Positions 35,859 to 47,788 of a stretch of 64,000 nucleotides of DNA are shown here, piece by piece. Origin of the DNA: Nocardioides sp. GY 10113. GTDB lineage: Bacteria > Actinomycetota > Actinomycetes > Propionibacteriales > Nocardioidaceae. The translations under genes and the position numbers were made by a program. The notes under the pieces are model-generated. The model was not told the origin of the DNA. It made no database searches and was given only the letters and a program-made list of their open reading frames with translations. Numbering within the stretch: the stretch's first letter is position 1; each line of letters begins with the position of its first letter. The stretch is from positions 124,001 through 188,000 of the forward strand of contig NZ_STGK01000010.1 in assembly GCF_004919105.1 (NCBI RefSeq), given 5' to 3'.

Positions 35859-36692
35859 TCAGCGGTGCAGGCCGGGCCTGACCGCGGAGGTCACCGCGGC
35901 CGCGTAGGCGCGGTAGCCCTTCAGGTTCGGGTGGAACACGCCCGGTTCGCCCCAGCCGATCACCCACGGGTCGGGCGCGTTGACGCCGTGCCCGTCGAAG
36001 CGCGAGCGGACGTCGACGAACTCGAACCCGTGCCGCTCGGCCGCGGCGCGCATCACCTCCGCCAGCGTGTCCGCGCCGGCGTTGAGCGTCTCCTGCTCGT
36101 CCACGGAGACGCCGAGGTAGTCGCCGTACTCCGGGGAGAAGAGGTGGACGTAGCCGGTGACCAGCACCCGCGCGTCGGGCGCGGCGGCGGCGATCTGCGC
36201 GTAGAGCCCGTCGAGCAGCCCCGGGAGCCTCCCGGTGATCACGCCCAGGACGGCGGCGCTGGCGGTGGCGCACTGGGGGTCGCTGCCGAGGACGCAGGCA
36301 GCGACCGCGGTGCCCCAGCCCGTGTCGTTGCCGCCGATGCTGAGCAGCACCAGGTCGGTGTCGTCGTCGAGGGCGTCGAGCTGCCCGCCGCCGACCAGCG
36401 AGACGGTCGTCGCGCCGGCGCAGGCGACGAAGTCGTCCAGGCTCAGCGTGGCGCGGCCGTCCACGAGGACGCCGTACGCCGACTGCGACCGGCTGCAGGT
36501 CGACGAGCTCGGCGCGTACGGCGGCACGCCGTACCCGGAGCCGTAGGAGTCGCCCAGCACGTCGTAGTCCACGCGGTGTACGGGGCCGTGGCCCTGCGGC
36601 GCGGCGGCCCCGACGGGGACCCGGGCCAGGAGGAGCAGCGGAAGGACGGCGGCAAGGGCGGCGACGACGGCGACGCGCGATGGAGATCTCAT
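35859..36692 (-). CDS. Secreted SGNH/GDSL hydrolase (esterase/lipase)
   Basis: A 277-residue exported esterase. A signal peptide (VAVVAALAAVLPLLLLARVPVGAAA, in part) leads to block I YDVLGDSYGSGYGVPPY (Ser about 49), block III LLSIGGNDTGWGTAV (about 120-134, Asn) and block V GEPGVFHPNLKGYRAYAAAV near the C-terminus (catalytic His). Cysteines SSSTCSRS, VACAGAT and AACVLGSDPQCAT can form the disulfides common in Streptomyces-type SGNH lipases. The upstream region carries a perfect CRP-type palindrome 20 bp before the ATG, so the gene is probably controlled by a CRP/GlxR regulator. Confidence 0.9.
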   Translation of the reverse strand: MRSPSRVAVVAALAAVLPLLLLARVPVGAAAPQGHGPVHRVDYDVLGDSYGSGYGVPPYAPSSSTCSRSQSAYGVLVDGRATLSLDDFVACAGATTVSLVGGGQLDALDDDTDLVLLSIGGNDTGWGTAVAACVLGSDPQCATASAAVLGVITGRLPGLLDGLYAQIAAAAPDARVLVTGYVHLFSPEYGDYLGVSVDEQETLNAGADTLAEVMRAAAERHGFEFVDVRSRFDGHGVNAPDPWVIGWGEPGVFHPNLKGYRAYAAAVTSAVRPGLHR

Positions 36693-36712
36693 CGCCGGAT
36701 CCTAGAGCCGGA

Positions 36713-36728
36713 TGTGACTGCCGTCACA
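36713..36728. promoter_or_regulatory. CRP/GlxR-type binding site
   Basis: TGTGACTGCCGTCACA matches the CRP/GlxR consensus TGTGA-N6-TCACA at all ten fixed positions and extends to 9-bp arms (GGATGTGAC/GTCACATCC). It is centred 28 bp upstream of the SGNH hydrolase ATG, a position that would suggest repression or a leader transcript. It is also downstream of topA. Confidence 0.7.
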
Positions 36729-36776
36729 TCCCCCCTTCGGACTACGCCTTCCCCGACCCGCGACCTCCTGCGGCGG

Positions 36777-39503
36777 TCAGGCCTTCTTGGCCGCCGTCTT
36801 CTTCGCGGGCGCCTTCTTGGCCGCCGTCTTCTTCGCGGCGGCCTTCTTGGCGGGCGCCTTCTTGGTGGTCTTCTTGGCCGCCTTCTTCGCCGGACCCTTC
36901 GCCCGACGCTCGGCCAGCAGCTCGGCGGCGCGCTCGAGGGTGATCGCCTCGACGGTGTCGTCCTTGCGCAGCGTCGCGTTGTACTCGCCGTCGGTGACGT
37001 ACTCGCCGAACCGGCCGGCCTTGACGACGACCGGCTGCCCGGAGACGGGGTCGTTGCCCAGCTCCTTGAGCGGCGGCGCCGCCGCTGCGCGCCCGCGCTG
37101 CTTGGGCTGGCTGTAGATCTTCAGCGCCTCGTCGAGCGTGATCGAGAAGATCTGGTCCTCGGAGGTCAGCGACCGGGAGTCGGTGCCCTTCTTCAGGTAC
37201 GGGCCGTAGCGACCGTTCTGGGCGGTGATCTCCTCGCCGTCCTCGCCCGTGCCGACCACGCGGGGCAGCGCGAGCAGCTTGACCGCGTCCTCCAGCGTCA
37301 CCGTGTCCAGCGACATCGACTTGAACAGCGAGCCGGTGCGCGGCTTCTCCTTGGCCTTCTTCTTCGCCGCGGTCTCCTCCTCCTCGGGGAGCACCTCGGT
37401 GACGTAGGGGCCGTAGCGACCGTTCTTCGCGACCACGCGCAGACCGGTCTCGGGGTGGACGCCGAGCTCGATCTCCTCACCGGCCGGGTTGGCCAGCAAC
37501 TCGGTGGCCTTGGCCACCGTCAGCTCGTCGGGCGGCAGGTCGTCGGGGACGTTCGCGCGCTTGGCGAACGCGGTGCCGTCGTCACCGGGGCCTTCCAGGT
37601 AGGGGCCGTACTTGCCGACGCGCAGGTGGATCCCGTCGGACTCCTCCCCGATCGGGAAGGTGGCCAGCGCCTTGGCGTCGATGTCGCCGAGGCCGTCGAC
37701 CAGCGGCTTGACCCCCTGCAGGGTCGCGGAGCCGCGGTAGAACTCCTCCAGCTCCTGGACGCGGTGGCGGCGTCCGGCGGCGATGTCGTCGAGGACGTCC
37801 TCCATCCCCGCGGTGAAGTCGTAGTCGATGAGCCGCTCGAAGTGCTCGGTGAGCAGCCGGACCACGGAGAAGGCGATCCACGCCGGCACCAGTGCGGTGC
37901 CCTTCTTGTAGACGTAGCCGCGGTTGAGGATCGTGCCGATGATCGAGGCGTACGTCGACGGTCGCCCGATCTCGCGCTCCTCGAGCTCCTTGATCAGGGT
38001 GGCCTCGGTGTAGCGGGCCGGCGGCTTGGTCTCGTGGCCGTTGGCGCTGAGCGAGGCGGCGCTGACCGCGTCGCCCTCGGTGAGGTTGGGCAGCCGCGCC
38101 TCGCTGTCGTCCTTGCTGCTGCCGTCGTCGGTGCCCTCGACGTAGGCCTTGAGGAAGCCGTGGAACGTGATCACGCGGCCGGAGGCGGAGAAGACGACGT
38201 CCTCCCCGCTGCTCGCCGCGCCGCCGAGCCGGATCGAGACGCTCTGGCCCACGGCGTCGCGCATCTGCGAGGCCACGGTGCGCATCCAGATCAGCTCGTA
38301 GAGGCGGAACTGGTCGCCCTTGAGCCCGGTCTGGGCCGGGGTGCGGAACGAGTCGCCCGCGGGGCGGATCGCCTCGTGCGCCTCCTGGGCGTTCTTGACC
38401 TTGGAGGCGTAGACCCGCGGACGGTCCGGCAGGTACTCGGCGCCGTACAGCTCGGTCACCTGCGCACGCGCGGCTCCGATCGCGCTGTCCGACAGCGTCG
38501 TGGAGTCGGTTCGCATGTAGGTGATGAAGCCGTTCTCGTACAGCCGCTGGGCGACCGACATGGTCACCGAGGAGCTCATGCCGAGCTTGCGGCTGGCCTC
38601 CTGCTGCAGCGTGGTGGTGCGGAACGGCGCGTACGGGGAGCGCTTGTAGGGCTTGGACTCGACCGAGCGGACGTCGAACGCGGTGTCCTCGAGCGCAGCG
38701 ACCAGGGCCTCGGCGCGGGCACGGTCCAGGTGCACCACGTCGGCGCGGCCCTTGAGCAGGCCGTCGGGGCCGAAGTTGGAGCCGGAGGCGACGCGGGTGC
38801 CGTCGACCGAGTACAGCTTGGCCGGGAACATCCGCTGGTCGTGCTTCGAGCCCGCGTCGAAGGTGCCCTCGAGGTCCCAGTAGGAGGCGACCTTGAAGGC
38901 CATCCGCTCCTTCTCGCGGTCCACCACCAGCCGGGTGGCGACCGACTGCACGCGGCCGGCGGAGAGGCCGGACATGATCTTGCGCCACAGCACCGGGGAG
39001 ACCTCGTAGCCGTAGAGGCGGTCGAGGATCCGGCGGGTCTCCTGCGCCTCGACCAGGTCCATGTCCAGGTCGCGCGGGTTCGCGGCGGCGTCCTGGATCG
39101 CCGCGCGGGTGATCTCGTTGAAGACCATCCGCTTGACCGGGATGTTCTTCGGCTTCAGCTCGTCCAGCAGGTGCCAGGCGATGGCCTCCCCCTCGCGGTC
39201 ACCATCGGTGGCGAGGTAGAGCTCGTCGGCGTCCTTCAGCAGCGACTTGAGCTTGGAGATGTGGGACTTCTTGTCCCGGGGCACCACGTAGTACGGCGTG
39301 AACTCGTGGTCCACGTCGATCGCGAGCCGGCCCCAGGGCTTGTCCTTGATCTTGGCCGGGGTGTCGGCGGCGTTGTTGGGCAGGTCGCGGATGTGCCCGA
39401 TCGAGGACTCGACGACGAAGCCGTCGCCCAGGTAGCCGCCGATCGTGCGCGCCTTGGCCGGTGACTCGACGATCACCAACTTGTGTGCCACTGCCGTCTT
39501 CAT
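36777..39503 (-). CDS. topA: DNA topoisomerase I
   Basis: Relaxes negative supercoils through a 5'-phosphotyrosine intermediate. The 908-residue protein has the Toprim domain (KLVIVESPAKARTIGGYLG, about 8-26, and ATDGDREGEAIAWHLL, about 98-113), the active-site tyrosine in GFITYMRTDSTTLSDSA (about 330-340), and C-terminal domains with repeated GRYGPYV or GRFGEYV motifs typical of actinobacteria (no zinc fingers). The last 40 residues are the Lys/Ala tail (KKAAKKTTKKAPAKK...), which supports processivity in mycobacterial and Streptomyces TopA; the underlying DNA is a set of direct repeats. Start: ATG 39503, but the family start VAHKLV would be a GTG at 39491. Confidence 0.97.
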   Translation of the reverse strand: MKTAVAHKLVIVESPAKARTIGGYLGDGFVVESSIGHIRDLPNNAADTPAKIKDKPWGRLAIDVDHEFTPYYVVPRDKKSHISKLKSLLKDADELYLATDGDREGEAIAWHLLDELKPKNIPVKRMVFNEITRAAIQDAAANPRDLDMDLVEAQETRRILDRLYGYEVSPVLWRKIMSGLSAGRVQSVATRLVVDREKERMAFKVASYWDLEGTFDAGSKHDQRMFPAKLYSVDGTRVASGSNFGPDGLLKGRADVVHLDRARAEALVAALEDTAFDVRSVESKPYKRSPYAPFRTTTLQQEASRKLGMSSSVTMSVAQRLYENGFITYMRTDSTTLSDSAIGAARAQVTELYGAEYLPDRPRVYASKVKNAQEAHEAIRPAGDSFRTPAQTGLKGDQFRLYELIWMRTVASQMRDAVGQSVSIRLGGAASSGEDVVFSASGRVITFHGFLKAYVEGTDDGSSKDDSEARLPNLTEGDAVSAASLSANGHETKPPARYTEATLIKELEEREIGRPSTYASIIGTILNRGYVYKKGTALVPAWIAFSVVRLLTEHFERLIDYDFTAGMEDVLDDIAAGRRHRVQELEEFYRGSATLQGVKPLVDGLGDIDAKALATFPIGEESDGIHLRVGKYGPYLEGPGDDGTAFAKRANVPDDLPPDELTVAKATELLANPAGEEIELGVHPETGLRVVAKNGRYGPYVTEVLPEEEETAAKKKAKEKPRTGSLFKSMSLDTVTLEDAVKLLALPRVVGTGEDGEEITAQNGRYGPYLKKGTDSRSLTSEDQIFSITLDEALKIYSQPKQRGRAAAAPPLKELGNDPVSGQPVVVKAGRFGEYVTDGEYNATLRKDDTVEAITLERAAELLAERRAKGPAKKAAKKTTKKAPAKKAAAKKTAAKKAPAKKTAAKKA

Positions 39504-39628
39504 CTCCGTGCTCAGAGGGCGTGATCGCCCTGGTCGTGGTCCCCCGCCGGCGCCCCGGAAGGCCGCCTCGGCCGCTCACGGTAGCGCGTACTCCCCACAA
39601 CTCCGCAGCAACGACCACCGGAGAAGAC

Positions 39629-40180
39629 TCACCGAGTGACGGTCAACTCACCCTCGACCCGCTCCTGGAGCGGCCCCGCGACGGCCGTCGGCGCCAGCGG
39701 CGCGCCCGCGCTCCGCGGCCGCGTGCCTTCCTCCGTGATGGCGCGCACCACCAGGAAGGAGAGGACCGCCAGCACCACGAGGAACGCCACGCCGCAGACC
39801 ACGAGGCCGACCACCAGCCCGCGCCGGGAGCCGTCGGCCCCACCGGCGCCGGCCCGCGGCGAGGGCGGCCACTGCTGGGGGTGACCGGGCTGCTGCGGAT
39901 GGCCGGACCGGAGGTGGCCAGGATGCTGCGGATAGCCGCGCTGCGGGTAGTGGCCGGGCTGCCCCGCCTGCGGGTGGTGCCCCGGCTGCCCCGCCTGCGG
40001 GTAGCCCGACGGCCCGGACTGGACCGCGGGCGGAGCCTGCGGCGCGGGAGGCACCGGCTGCGCGGCCCGCGCGGCGCCGTACGGATCCGTGGTGGTCTGG
40101 TGGCTCCAGGCCTGACCGTCCCAGTAGCGGTAGGTGTCCGGCGTCCCGGCCGGATCCGGGTACCAGCCTGCGTTCGTCAC
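39629..40180 (-). CDS. DUF2510-domain single-pass membrane protein
   Basis: A 183-residue protein. The N-terminal DUF2510 motif is GWYPDPAGTPDTYRYWDGQAWSHQTT (about 5-30, in part). A long Pro/Gln/Gly/His-rich linker follows (GYPQAGQPGHHPQAGQPGHYP, about 59-79, in part), then a transmembrane helix VVGLVVCGVAFLVVLAVLSFLVVRAI (about 122-147, in part) and a short outer tail. DUF2510 proteins are common in actinobacterial membranes; their function is unknown. It lies between topA and a methyltransferase, all on the minus strand, with spacers of 55-125 bp. Confidence 0.85.
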   Translation of the reverse strand: MTNAGWYPDPAGTPDTYRYWDGQAWSHQTTTDPYGAARAAQPVPPAPQAPPAVQSGPSGYPQAGQPGHHPQAGQPGHYPQRGYPQHPGHLRSGHPQQPGHPQQWPPSPRAGAGGADGSRRGLVVGLVVCGVAFLVVLAVLSFLVVRAITEEGTRPRSAGAPLAPTAVAGPLQERVEGELTVTR

Positions 40181-40234
40181 GCCGTCAGTGTGCCAAAGCG
40201 GCCCGGGGCCGCGAACGCCCGTCCGCCGGCGCGC

Positions 40235-41719
40235 TCAGACCAGGAACCCCTCGCGCACCAGGTCCTCGACCTCCGGCAGGTACACCTCGCGCAGGGCCGC
40301 CGCGTCCCGCTCCAGCAGGTGCGCGACGGCGTCCAGGATCTGTCCGACGCTCAGGTCGCCGTCGCAGGCGCCGACCAGCGCCGCGGTGACCGTGTCGGCC
40401 TGGCGGGCCTGGCGGAACCCGCGCTGCTGGCGGAGCACGATCGTGGCCGGGTCCTCGGCGCCGACCGGGCCCTGGGTCTCCTGGACGACGTCCTCGCGGA
40501 CCCGCAGGTGGCTCCCGGGGGTGACCACGGCGGACGCGGCGACCTGGTCGGCCCAGCCGCCGATCGCCGACGCGATCGGCTGCTCCACCTCGTAGGGCCA
40601 CTCCAGCAGCTCGGCGTGCCGGTCGGACCGGCCGCTGCGGTGGAGGTTGATCCAGCCGAACCCGATGCCGCCCACGCCCTGCTCCTCCAGCCAGGAGAGC
40701 CAGGTGTCGTAGCGGCGCAGGTAGTCGGCCGCGGTGCCCGAGCCGGTGGCCGGGTGGTGGCCCGAGTCCTTGAGCCACAGCTCGACGTAGGAGGCCGGGT
40801 CGAGCACCTCGCGCTGCACCACGAACGCGTCGCAGTCCTCGGGCAGCCAGGCGGCGAGCCGCTCGTCCCACGGCTGGTCGCGGTCGATCACCCAGTTGGC
40901 CAGGACCTGGCACCAGCCGCCGTCGTTGAGGTGGGTGGGCGCGGTCCGCACGATGTGCTCCACGACGCGGTCGCCCGGCAGCCCGGAGTCGCGGTAGACG
41001 AGCCGCTCGCCGGTGGCCGGGGAGATCACGAACGGCGGGTTGGTGGCGATCAGGTCGAAACGCTGACCGGCGACCGGCTCGAAGAACGATCCGTCGACGA
41101 CCTCGATCTTGTCCTCGACCTCGTTGAGGGCGGCGTTGAACCGGGCGATCGTGAGGGCGCGGGCGTTGACGTCGGTGGCGACCACCCGGTCGGCGTGGGC
41201 GGCCAGGTGCAGGGCCTGGACGCCGCACCCGGTACCGAGGTCGAGGGCGGAGCCGACGTCGTGGCGCAGGGTCAGCTGGGCGAGCGAGGACGAGGCCTGG
41301 CTGATCCCGAGCACGTAGTCGCCGGTGACCTGGGTCGGGGCGCCGTCGAGCCCGGGGGTCAGGTCGCTGACCACCCACAGGTCCTCGCCCTCGGCGGTGG
41401 CGTAGGGCCGGCAGTCCAGCCGAGCGGCGACCTCGGCGACGCTCTGCGCCAGCATCCCCGCCGAGGCGAGCCGGTCGACCAGTCCGGGCAGCGCCACCTC
41501 GGCCTGGTCGCGCTCGACCGCGTCCTGGAGCAGGAAGAGGCGGACCAGCGTGGCCAGCGGCGAGCCGTCCCCGTCGGTACGACGCCGCGCCGGCGTGGTC
41601 TCGTTGCGCGAGAGCGCCTGGTGGGCCTCGGCCCCCAGCAGCTCGGCGACCGCGTCGTAGTGGAAGTCGGCGGCGGCGAGGGCGTCACGGAGCGGGGCGG
41701 CGAGGTCCAAGGAGGGCAC
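40235..41719 (-). CDS. SAM-dependent methyltransferase with NPPF motif
   Basis: A 494-residue protein. A helical N-terminal domain (about 1-125) precedes a class I methyltransferase core: SAM-binding ALDLGTGCGVQALHLAAHA (about 157-175) and the NPPF tetrapeptide in LIATNPPFVISPATG (about 225-240), which marks N-methyltransferases acting on Gln, Asn or nucleotide amino groups (HemK/PrmC, RsmC). The remainder (about 330-494) is a C-terminal domain found in actinobacterial homologues only. The target is unknown. Start is GTG at 41719. Homologues sit near topA in other actinobacteria, so its place looks conserved. Confidence 0.88.
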   Translation of the reverse strand: MPSLDLAAPLRDALAAADFHYDAVAELLGAEAHQALSRNETTPARRRTDGDGSPLATLVRLFLLQDAVERDQAEVALPGLVDRLASAGMLAQSVAEVAARLDCRPYATAEGEDLWVVSDLTPGLDGAPTQVTGDYVLGISQASSSLAQLTLRHDVGSALDLGTGCGVQALHLAAHADRVVATDVNARALTIARFNAALNEVEDKIEVVDGSFFEPVAGQRFDLIATNPPFVISPATGERLVYRDSGLPGDRVVEHIVRTAPTHLNDGGWCQVLANWVIDRDQPWDERLAAWLPEDCDAFVVQREVLDPASYVELWLKDSGHHPATGSGTAADYLRRYDTWLSWLEEQGVGGIGFGWINLHRSGRSDRHAELLEWPYEVEQPIASAIGGWADQVAASAVVTPGSHLRVREDVVQETQGPVGAEDPATIVLRQQRGFRQARQADTVTAALVGACDGDLSVGQILDAVAHLLERDAAALREVYLPEVEDLVREGFLV

Positions 41720-41901
41720 GGGCCAACGCTACGGGGCCGGCGCCGCCGAGGACACCGGGGACGACCCCGTGGGCACCGGACGCTGGACTCGCCGGCAGCG
41801 CGGCACCGACCATCGGCGGCGCCACACGGCCGACGTGGGGTGGGTGGCCGCGCCACGGCCACCCACCCCACGTCGACGGAGGGGCACCACTCCGGCGCCT
41901 C

Positions 41902-44220
<2,319 letters not shown>

Positions 44221-44324
44221 TCTTCTGCCTCCTTGGAGGGAGTCGCAGGGAGAGTCGGTGTGACCCACGTCATAGGAACGTGGTGCGGATACTACGCAGA
44301 GCCGAGCGCCGTTCGGGGGGATTG

Positions 44325-44340
44325 AGTGATGGAAGTCACA
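44325..44340. promoter_or_regulatory. CRP/GlxR-like site upstream of hppA
   Basis: AGTGATGGAAGTCACA matches TGTGA-N6-TCACA at nine of ten fixed positions. It is centred about 112 bp upstream of the hppA start codon, where an activator could bind. One site of this quality could occur by chance in 64 kb. Confidence 0.4.
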
Positions 44341-44454
44341 TGAAACAAGGGGACATGCGGCGCGCGGACATGCAAGACGGCGGGCGGCGGCACGCGGTCG
44401 CGCCCGGTCGGGCCGGCGGGGCGGCGACGACGGGCGTCAGGCGAGGCGCGCGGT

Positions 44455-44514
44455 CAGCGGCGCAGGGTCAGGTGCGGCGCAGGATCAGCGGCGCAGGATC
44501 AGCGGCGCAGGTCA
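44455..44514. repeat. Short imperfect tandem repeats at the 3' end of the STAS gene
   Basis: Four related units of GGCGCAGGATCAGC or GGCGCAGGTCAGG occupy this interval, the last overlapping the STAS-domain stop codon. Confidence 0.75.
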
Positions 44515-44844
44515 GGCGAGCGCGGCGTCGACGGTGCCGTGGATCACGAACACCTTGGCCAGGCCGGTGATCTTGAAGATCTTGAGCAACCGGTCCTGGG
44601 TGCAGACGAGCTCCAGCGCGCCGTCGTGCGCGCGCACCTTCTTCAGCCCACCGACCAGGACGCCGAGGCCGGTGGAGTCGAGGAACTCGACGCCCTCCAT
44701 GTCCACCACCAACCGGTAGTTGCCCCCGGCGACCAGCTCGCTGATCGTGTCGCGCAGCTTGGGCGCGGTGTAGACGTCGATCTCGCCGCCCACCGCGATC
44801 ACGGTACGGCCCGCTGCTTCGCGCGTCGACAGCGTCAGATCCAC
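44512..44844 (-). CDS. bldG: STAS-domain anti-sigma factor antagonist (BldG-like)
   Basis: A 110-residue STAS protein. The sequence follows Streptomyces BldG closely: [32 protein letters not shown], the phosphorylation loop [13 protein letters not shown] with Ser57, and [16 protein letters not shown]. Such proteins free an alternative sigma factor by binding its anti-sigma factor when unphosphorylated; in Streptomyces BldG controls differentiation and stress response. The GTG at 44844 is chosen because GAGGG lies 6-7 nt upstream and it aligns with the BldG start; a GTG at 44850 is also possible. It stands alone, divergent from the helicase gene, with no anti-sigma or kinase gene beside it. 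Confidence 0.9.
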   Translation of the reverse strand: MDLTLSTREAAGRTVIAVGGEIDVYTAPKLRDTISELVAGGNYRLVVDMEGVEFLDSTGLGVLVGGLKKVRAHDGALELVCTQDRLLKIFKITGLAKVFVIHGTVDAALA

Positions 44845-44992
44845 GTTCACCCTCACAAGGCTCGGCCGTATGTCGGCACTGGTCAGAAGCCACATCAAAC
44901 CACGCGGCCCCGAGGCGCGAAAAGACGACCGGACTCCGTCGCTCGACCCCGGCACCTGGGTTGTGTCTACCCGCCGTGTGAGGATCTGAAAC

Positions 44993-47350
44993 ATGACCTG
45001 CCCGACGGCCGCGCAGCCCCTCGAGGTGGCGTCGGCGGTCGACCGCCTGACCGCGGCGCCGGGGCGCGCCGAGCGGCTCACGCACCGCCAGCGGGTGCCC
45101 GCGCGGCCGGCCGCGCACGCGGCGTGGCCGGCCTGGGCCGACCCGGACCTGGTCACCGCGTACGCCGCCCGCGGGGTGGGCAGCCCGTGGCGCCACCAGG
45201 TGGTCGCCGCCGAGGCCGCGCGGCGGGGCGAGCACGTCGTACTGGCCACCGGGACCGCCTCGGGCAAGTCGCTGGCCTACCTGCTGCCGTCGCTGACGGC
45301 GATCCGGGAGCGACGCGGCGCGCGTGGCCAGCGTGGCTCAAGCACGCTCTACCTGGCGCCCACCAAGGCGCTGGCCCAGGACCAGCGCGCGGCGATCGCC
45401 GGACTGGGCCTGGACGTGCGGGTGGCCACCCACGACGGCGACAGCTCCCCGGAGCAGCGGGAGTGGACCCGCGACCACGGCGAGTACGTCCTCTCCAACC
45501 CCGACATGCTGCACCGCTCCCTGTTGCCCGCCCATGAGCGCTGGGCGCGGTTCTTCGCCACCCTCGACTTCGTGGTGGTCGACGAGTGCCACCACTACCG
45601 GGGCGTCTTCGGGGCCCACGTCGCCCAGGTCCTGCGCCGGCTGCGCCGGATCTGCGCGCGGTACGGCGCCTCGCCGACGTTCGTGCTCGCCTCGGCCACC
45701 GTGGCGGAACCGGCCCGGGCGGCCGAGCGGCTGACCGGGCTCGACGTGCTGCCGGTGACCGAGGACGGCTCCCCGCGGGGCGAGCTCGAGGTGCTGCTCT
45801 GGGAACCTCCGCTGCTGCCCGGCAAGGGCGAGCACGGCGCGCCCGTGCGCCGGCCCGCGCCGGTCGAGACCGCCGACCTGATGACCGACCTGGTCCTCGA
45901 GGACGTGCGCACCCTGGCGTTCGTGCGATCCCGGCGCGGCGTCGAGTCGGTGGCCCGCCGGGCCGGGGAGCTGCTCGCCGAGGTCGACCCGTCGCTGGCG
46001 GACCGCGTCGACTCCTACCGGGGCGGCTACCTGCCGGAGGAGCGTCGGGCCCTGGAGGAGGACCTCCGCAGCGGTCGACTCCTCGGGATGGCCGCCACCA
46101 ACGCTCTCGAGCTGGGGATCGACGTCTCCGGCCTCGACGCGGTGGTGATCGCCGGCTTCCCGGGCACCCGGGCCGCGTTCTGGCAGCAGGTGGGCCGCGC
46201 CGGCCGCACCGGCGGCGGGGCGATCGGGGTGCTGGTGGCACGCGACGACCCGTTGGACACCTACCTCGTGCACCACCCCGACGCGCTGCTCGGCCAGCCC
46301 GTCGAGGGCACTGTCTTCGACCCGGACAACCCCTACGTGCTCGGCCCCCACCTGTGCGCCGCCGCCCAGGAGATCCCGCTGACCACTGCGGACCTGCCGC
46401 TCTTCGGCGAGCGGACCCGCGAGGTGCTCGCGGAGCTCGTCGCGGCCGGGCTGCTGCGGCGCCGCACCCAGGGCTGGTACTGGACCGACCGCCGCCGCGC
46501 CGCCGACCTGGCCGACATCCGCTCGGCCGGCGGTCGCCAGGTGCAGCTGATCGACGGCGCGACCGGACGGGTGGTCGGCACGGTCGACGGCGGCCGCGCC
46601 CACTCCACCGCCCACGCCGGCGCCGTCTACCTGCACCGCGGCGAGACCTGGCGGGTGGAGTCGCTGGACCTCGACGAGCACGTCGCCGTGATGAACCCGG
46701 TCGAGGCGACCTTCACGACCACCGCCCGGGAGCTCACCGACATCCGGATCGTCACCGAGGCCGAGCACGAGGCCTGGGGCCGGTGCCGGCTCTCGCTGGG
46801 CACCGCCGACGTCTCCCAGCAGGTCGTCTCCTACCTGCGCCGCCGGGCCGCCACCGGGGAGGTGGTCGACGAGACCCCGCTCGACCTCCCCGAGCGGACC
46901 CTGCGGACCACGGCGGTCTGGTGGACCGTCCCGCCTCAGGTGCTCGCCGAGACCGGCCTCGCGGAGTCCGACCTGCCGGGCGCCGCCCACGCCGCCGAGC
47001 ACTGCTCGATCGGGCTGCTCCCGCTGTTCGCGACCTGCGACCGCTGGGACATCGGGGGCGTCTCGACCGCGCTGCACCCCGACACCGGGATGCTCACGGT
47101 CTTCGTCCACGACGGCCACCCGGGCGGCGCCGGGTTCGCCGAGCGTGGCTACCGCACCGCGCGGGCCTGGCTCACCGCCACCCGGGACGCCATCGCGGCC
47201 TGTGGCTGCGCGACCGGTTGCCCCTCGTGCATCCAGTCCCCCAAGTGCGGCAACGGCAACGAGCCGCTGGACAAACCAGGGGCGCTGCGGCTGCTCGACG
47301 CGCTGCTGCGCGAGGCGGGAGGAGACCCCGCCGACACGCCGCGACGGTAG
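44993..47350 (+). CDS. DECH-box DEAD/DEAH helicase with C-terminal Zn domain (MrfA/Hrq1-like)
   Basis: A 785-residue superfamily 2 helicase. Motif I is [16 protein letters not shown] (about 84-99), motif Ia [12 protein letters not shown], motif [13 protein letters not shown] (about 198-208, DECH instead of DEAH), motif [16 protein letters not shown], and motif [17 protein letters not shown] (about 395-409). The C-terminal DUF1998-type domain ends with the four-cysteine cluster [17 protein letters not shown] (about 742-758). Bacillus MrfA and fungal Hrq1 relatives act in DNA repair. It marks the actinobacterial helicase/secretion neighbourhood (TIGR03817-type), here next to the Tad genes. The ATG at 44993 is the only good start. 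Confidence 0.92.
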   Translation: MTCPTAAQPLEVASAVDRLTAAPGRAERLTHRQRVPARPAAHAAWPAWADPDLVTAYAARGVGSPWRHQVVAAEAARRGEHVVLATGTASGKSLAYLLPSLTAIRERRGARGQRGSSTLYLAPTKALAQDQRAAIAGLGLDVRVATHDGDSSPEQREWTRDHGEYVLSNPDMLHRSLLPAHERWARFFATLDFVVVDECHHYRGVFGAHVAQVLRRLRRICARYGASPTFVLASATVAEPARAAERLTGLDVLPVTEDGSPRGELEVLLWEPPLLPGKGEHGAPVRRPAPVETADLMTDLVLEDVRTLAFVRSRRGVESVARRAGELLAEVDPSLADRVDSYRGGYLPEERRALEEDLRSGRLLGMAATNALELGIDVSGLDAVVIAGFPGTRAAFWQQVGRAGRTGGGAIGVLVARDDPLDTYLVHHPDALLGQPVEGTVFDPDNPYVLGPHLCAAAQEIPLTTADLPLFGERTREVLAELVAAGLLRRRTQGWYWTDRRRAADLADIRSAGGRQVQLIDGATGRVVGTVDGGRAHSTAHAGAVYLHRGETWRVESLDLDEHVAVMNPVEATFTTTARELTDIRIVTEAEHEAWGRCRLSLGTADVSQQVVSYLRRRAATGEVVDETPLDLPERTLRTTAVWWTVPPQVLAETGLAESDLPGAAHAAEHCSIGLLPLFATCDRWDIGGVSTALHPDTGMLTVFVHDGHPGGAGFAERGYRTARAWLTATRDAIAACGCATGCPSCIQSPKCGNGNEPLDKPGALRLLDALLREAGGDPADTPRR

Positions 47351-47359
47351 CCTGCCACC

Positions 47360-47695
47360 ATGCTCGTCCTCGGACTCGTGCTCCTCGTCCTCGGCGCGAT
47401 CCTCGTGCTCTCGGGGCTCTTCGCCTCCGGCACCGAGGCCAAGACCGTGGGCGGCACCACCGACGTGCACACCACCTTCCTCGGCATCGACATGCCGGCC
47501 GAGACCCTGTTCCTGATCGGCGTGGCCTCGGCGGTGCTGGTCCTCGGCGGACTGTGGCTGTCGAAGGTCGGCGCACGCCAGGAGTGGCGCCGCCGCAAGG
47601 ACCGGCGACGGCTCGACGAGCTGTCGCAGAAGCTGGACCGGAGCGAGAGCGAGCGTCGCGACGAGGGGACCGGGAACGGGAACGACCGTTCCTGA
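47360..47695 (+). CDS. Two-helix membrane protein, unknown function
   Basis: A 111-residue protein. Two transmembrane helices (VLGLVLLVLGAILVLSGLF, about 3-21, and TLFLIGVASAVLVLGGLWL, about 48-66) flank a short outer loop. The cytoplasmic C-terminus is highly charged (QEWRRRKDRRRLDELSQKLDRSESERRDE) and probably helical. No family recognised. It starts 10 bp after the helicase stop on the same strand, so the two may be co-transcribed. It converges with the last gene of the Tad cluster across a GC-rich repeat spacer. Confidence 0.75.
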   Translation: MLVLGLVLLVLGAILVLSGLFASGTEAKTVGGTTDVHTTFLGIDMPAETLFLIGVASAVLVLGGLWLSKVGARQEWRRRKDRRRLDELSQKLDRSESERRDEGTGNGNDRS

Positions 47696-47788
47696 CGCCG
47701 GCGCTCCGCCGCAGCGGGCACGAGGTGAGCACCGCACGGGCCGGGCAGGCCGGGCAGGCCGTGCAGCAGGCCGGGCAGAACGGGCAGT

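Noticed and set aside
35790..39464. A 1224-codon plus-strand open frame opposite topA
   Set aside because: Fully antisense to the SGNH hydrolase and topA, both with complete motifs; translation is Gly/Val/Asp/Arg-rich without motifs.
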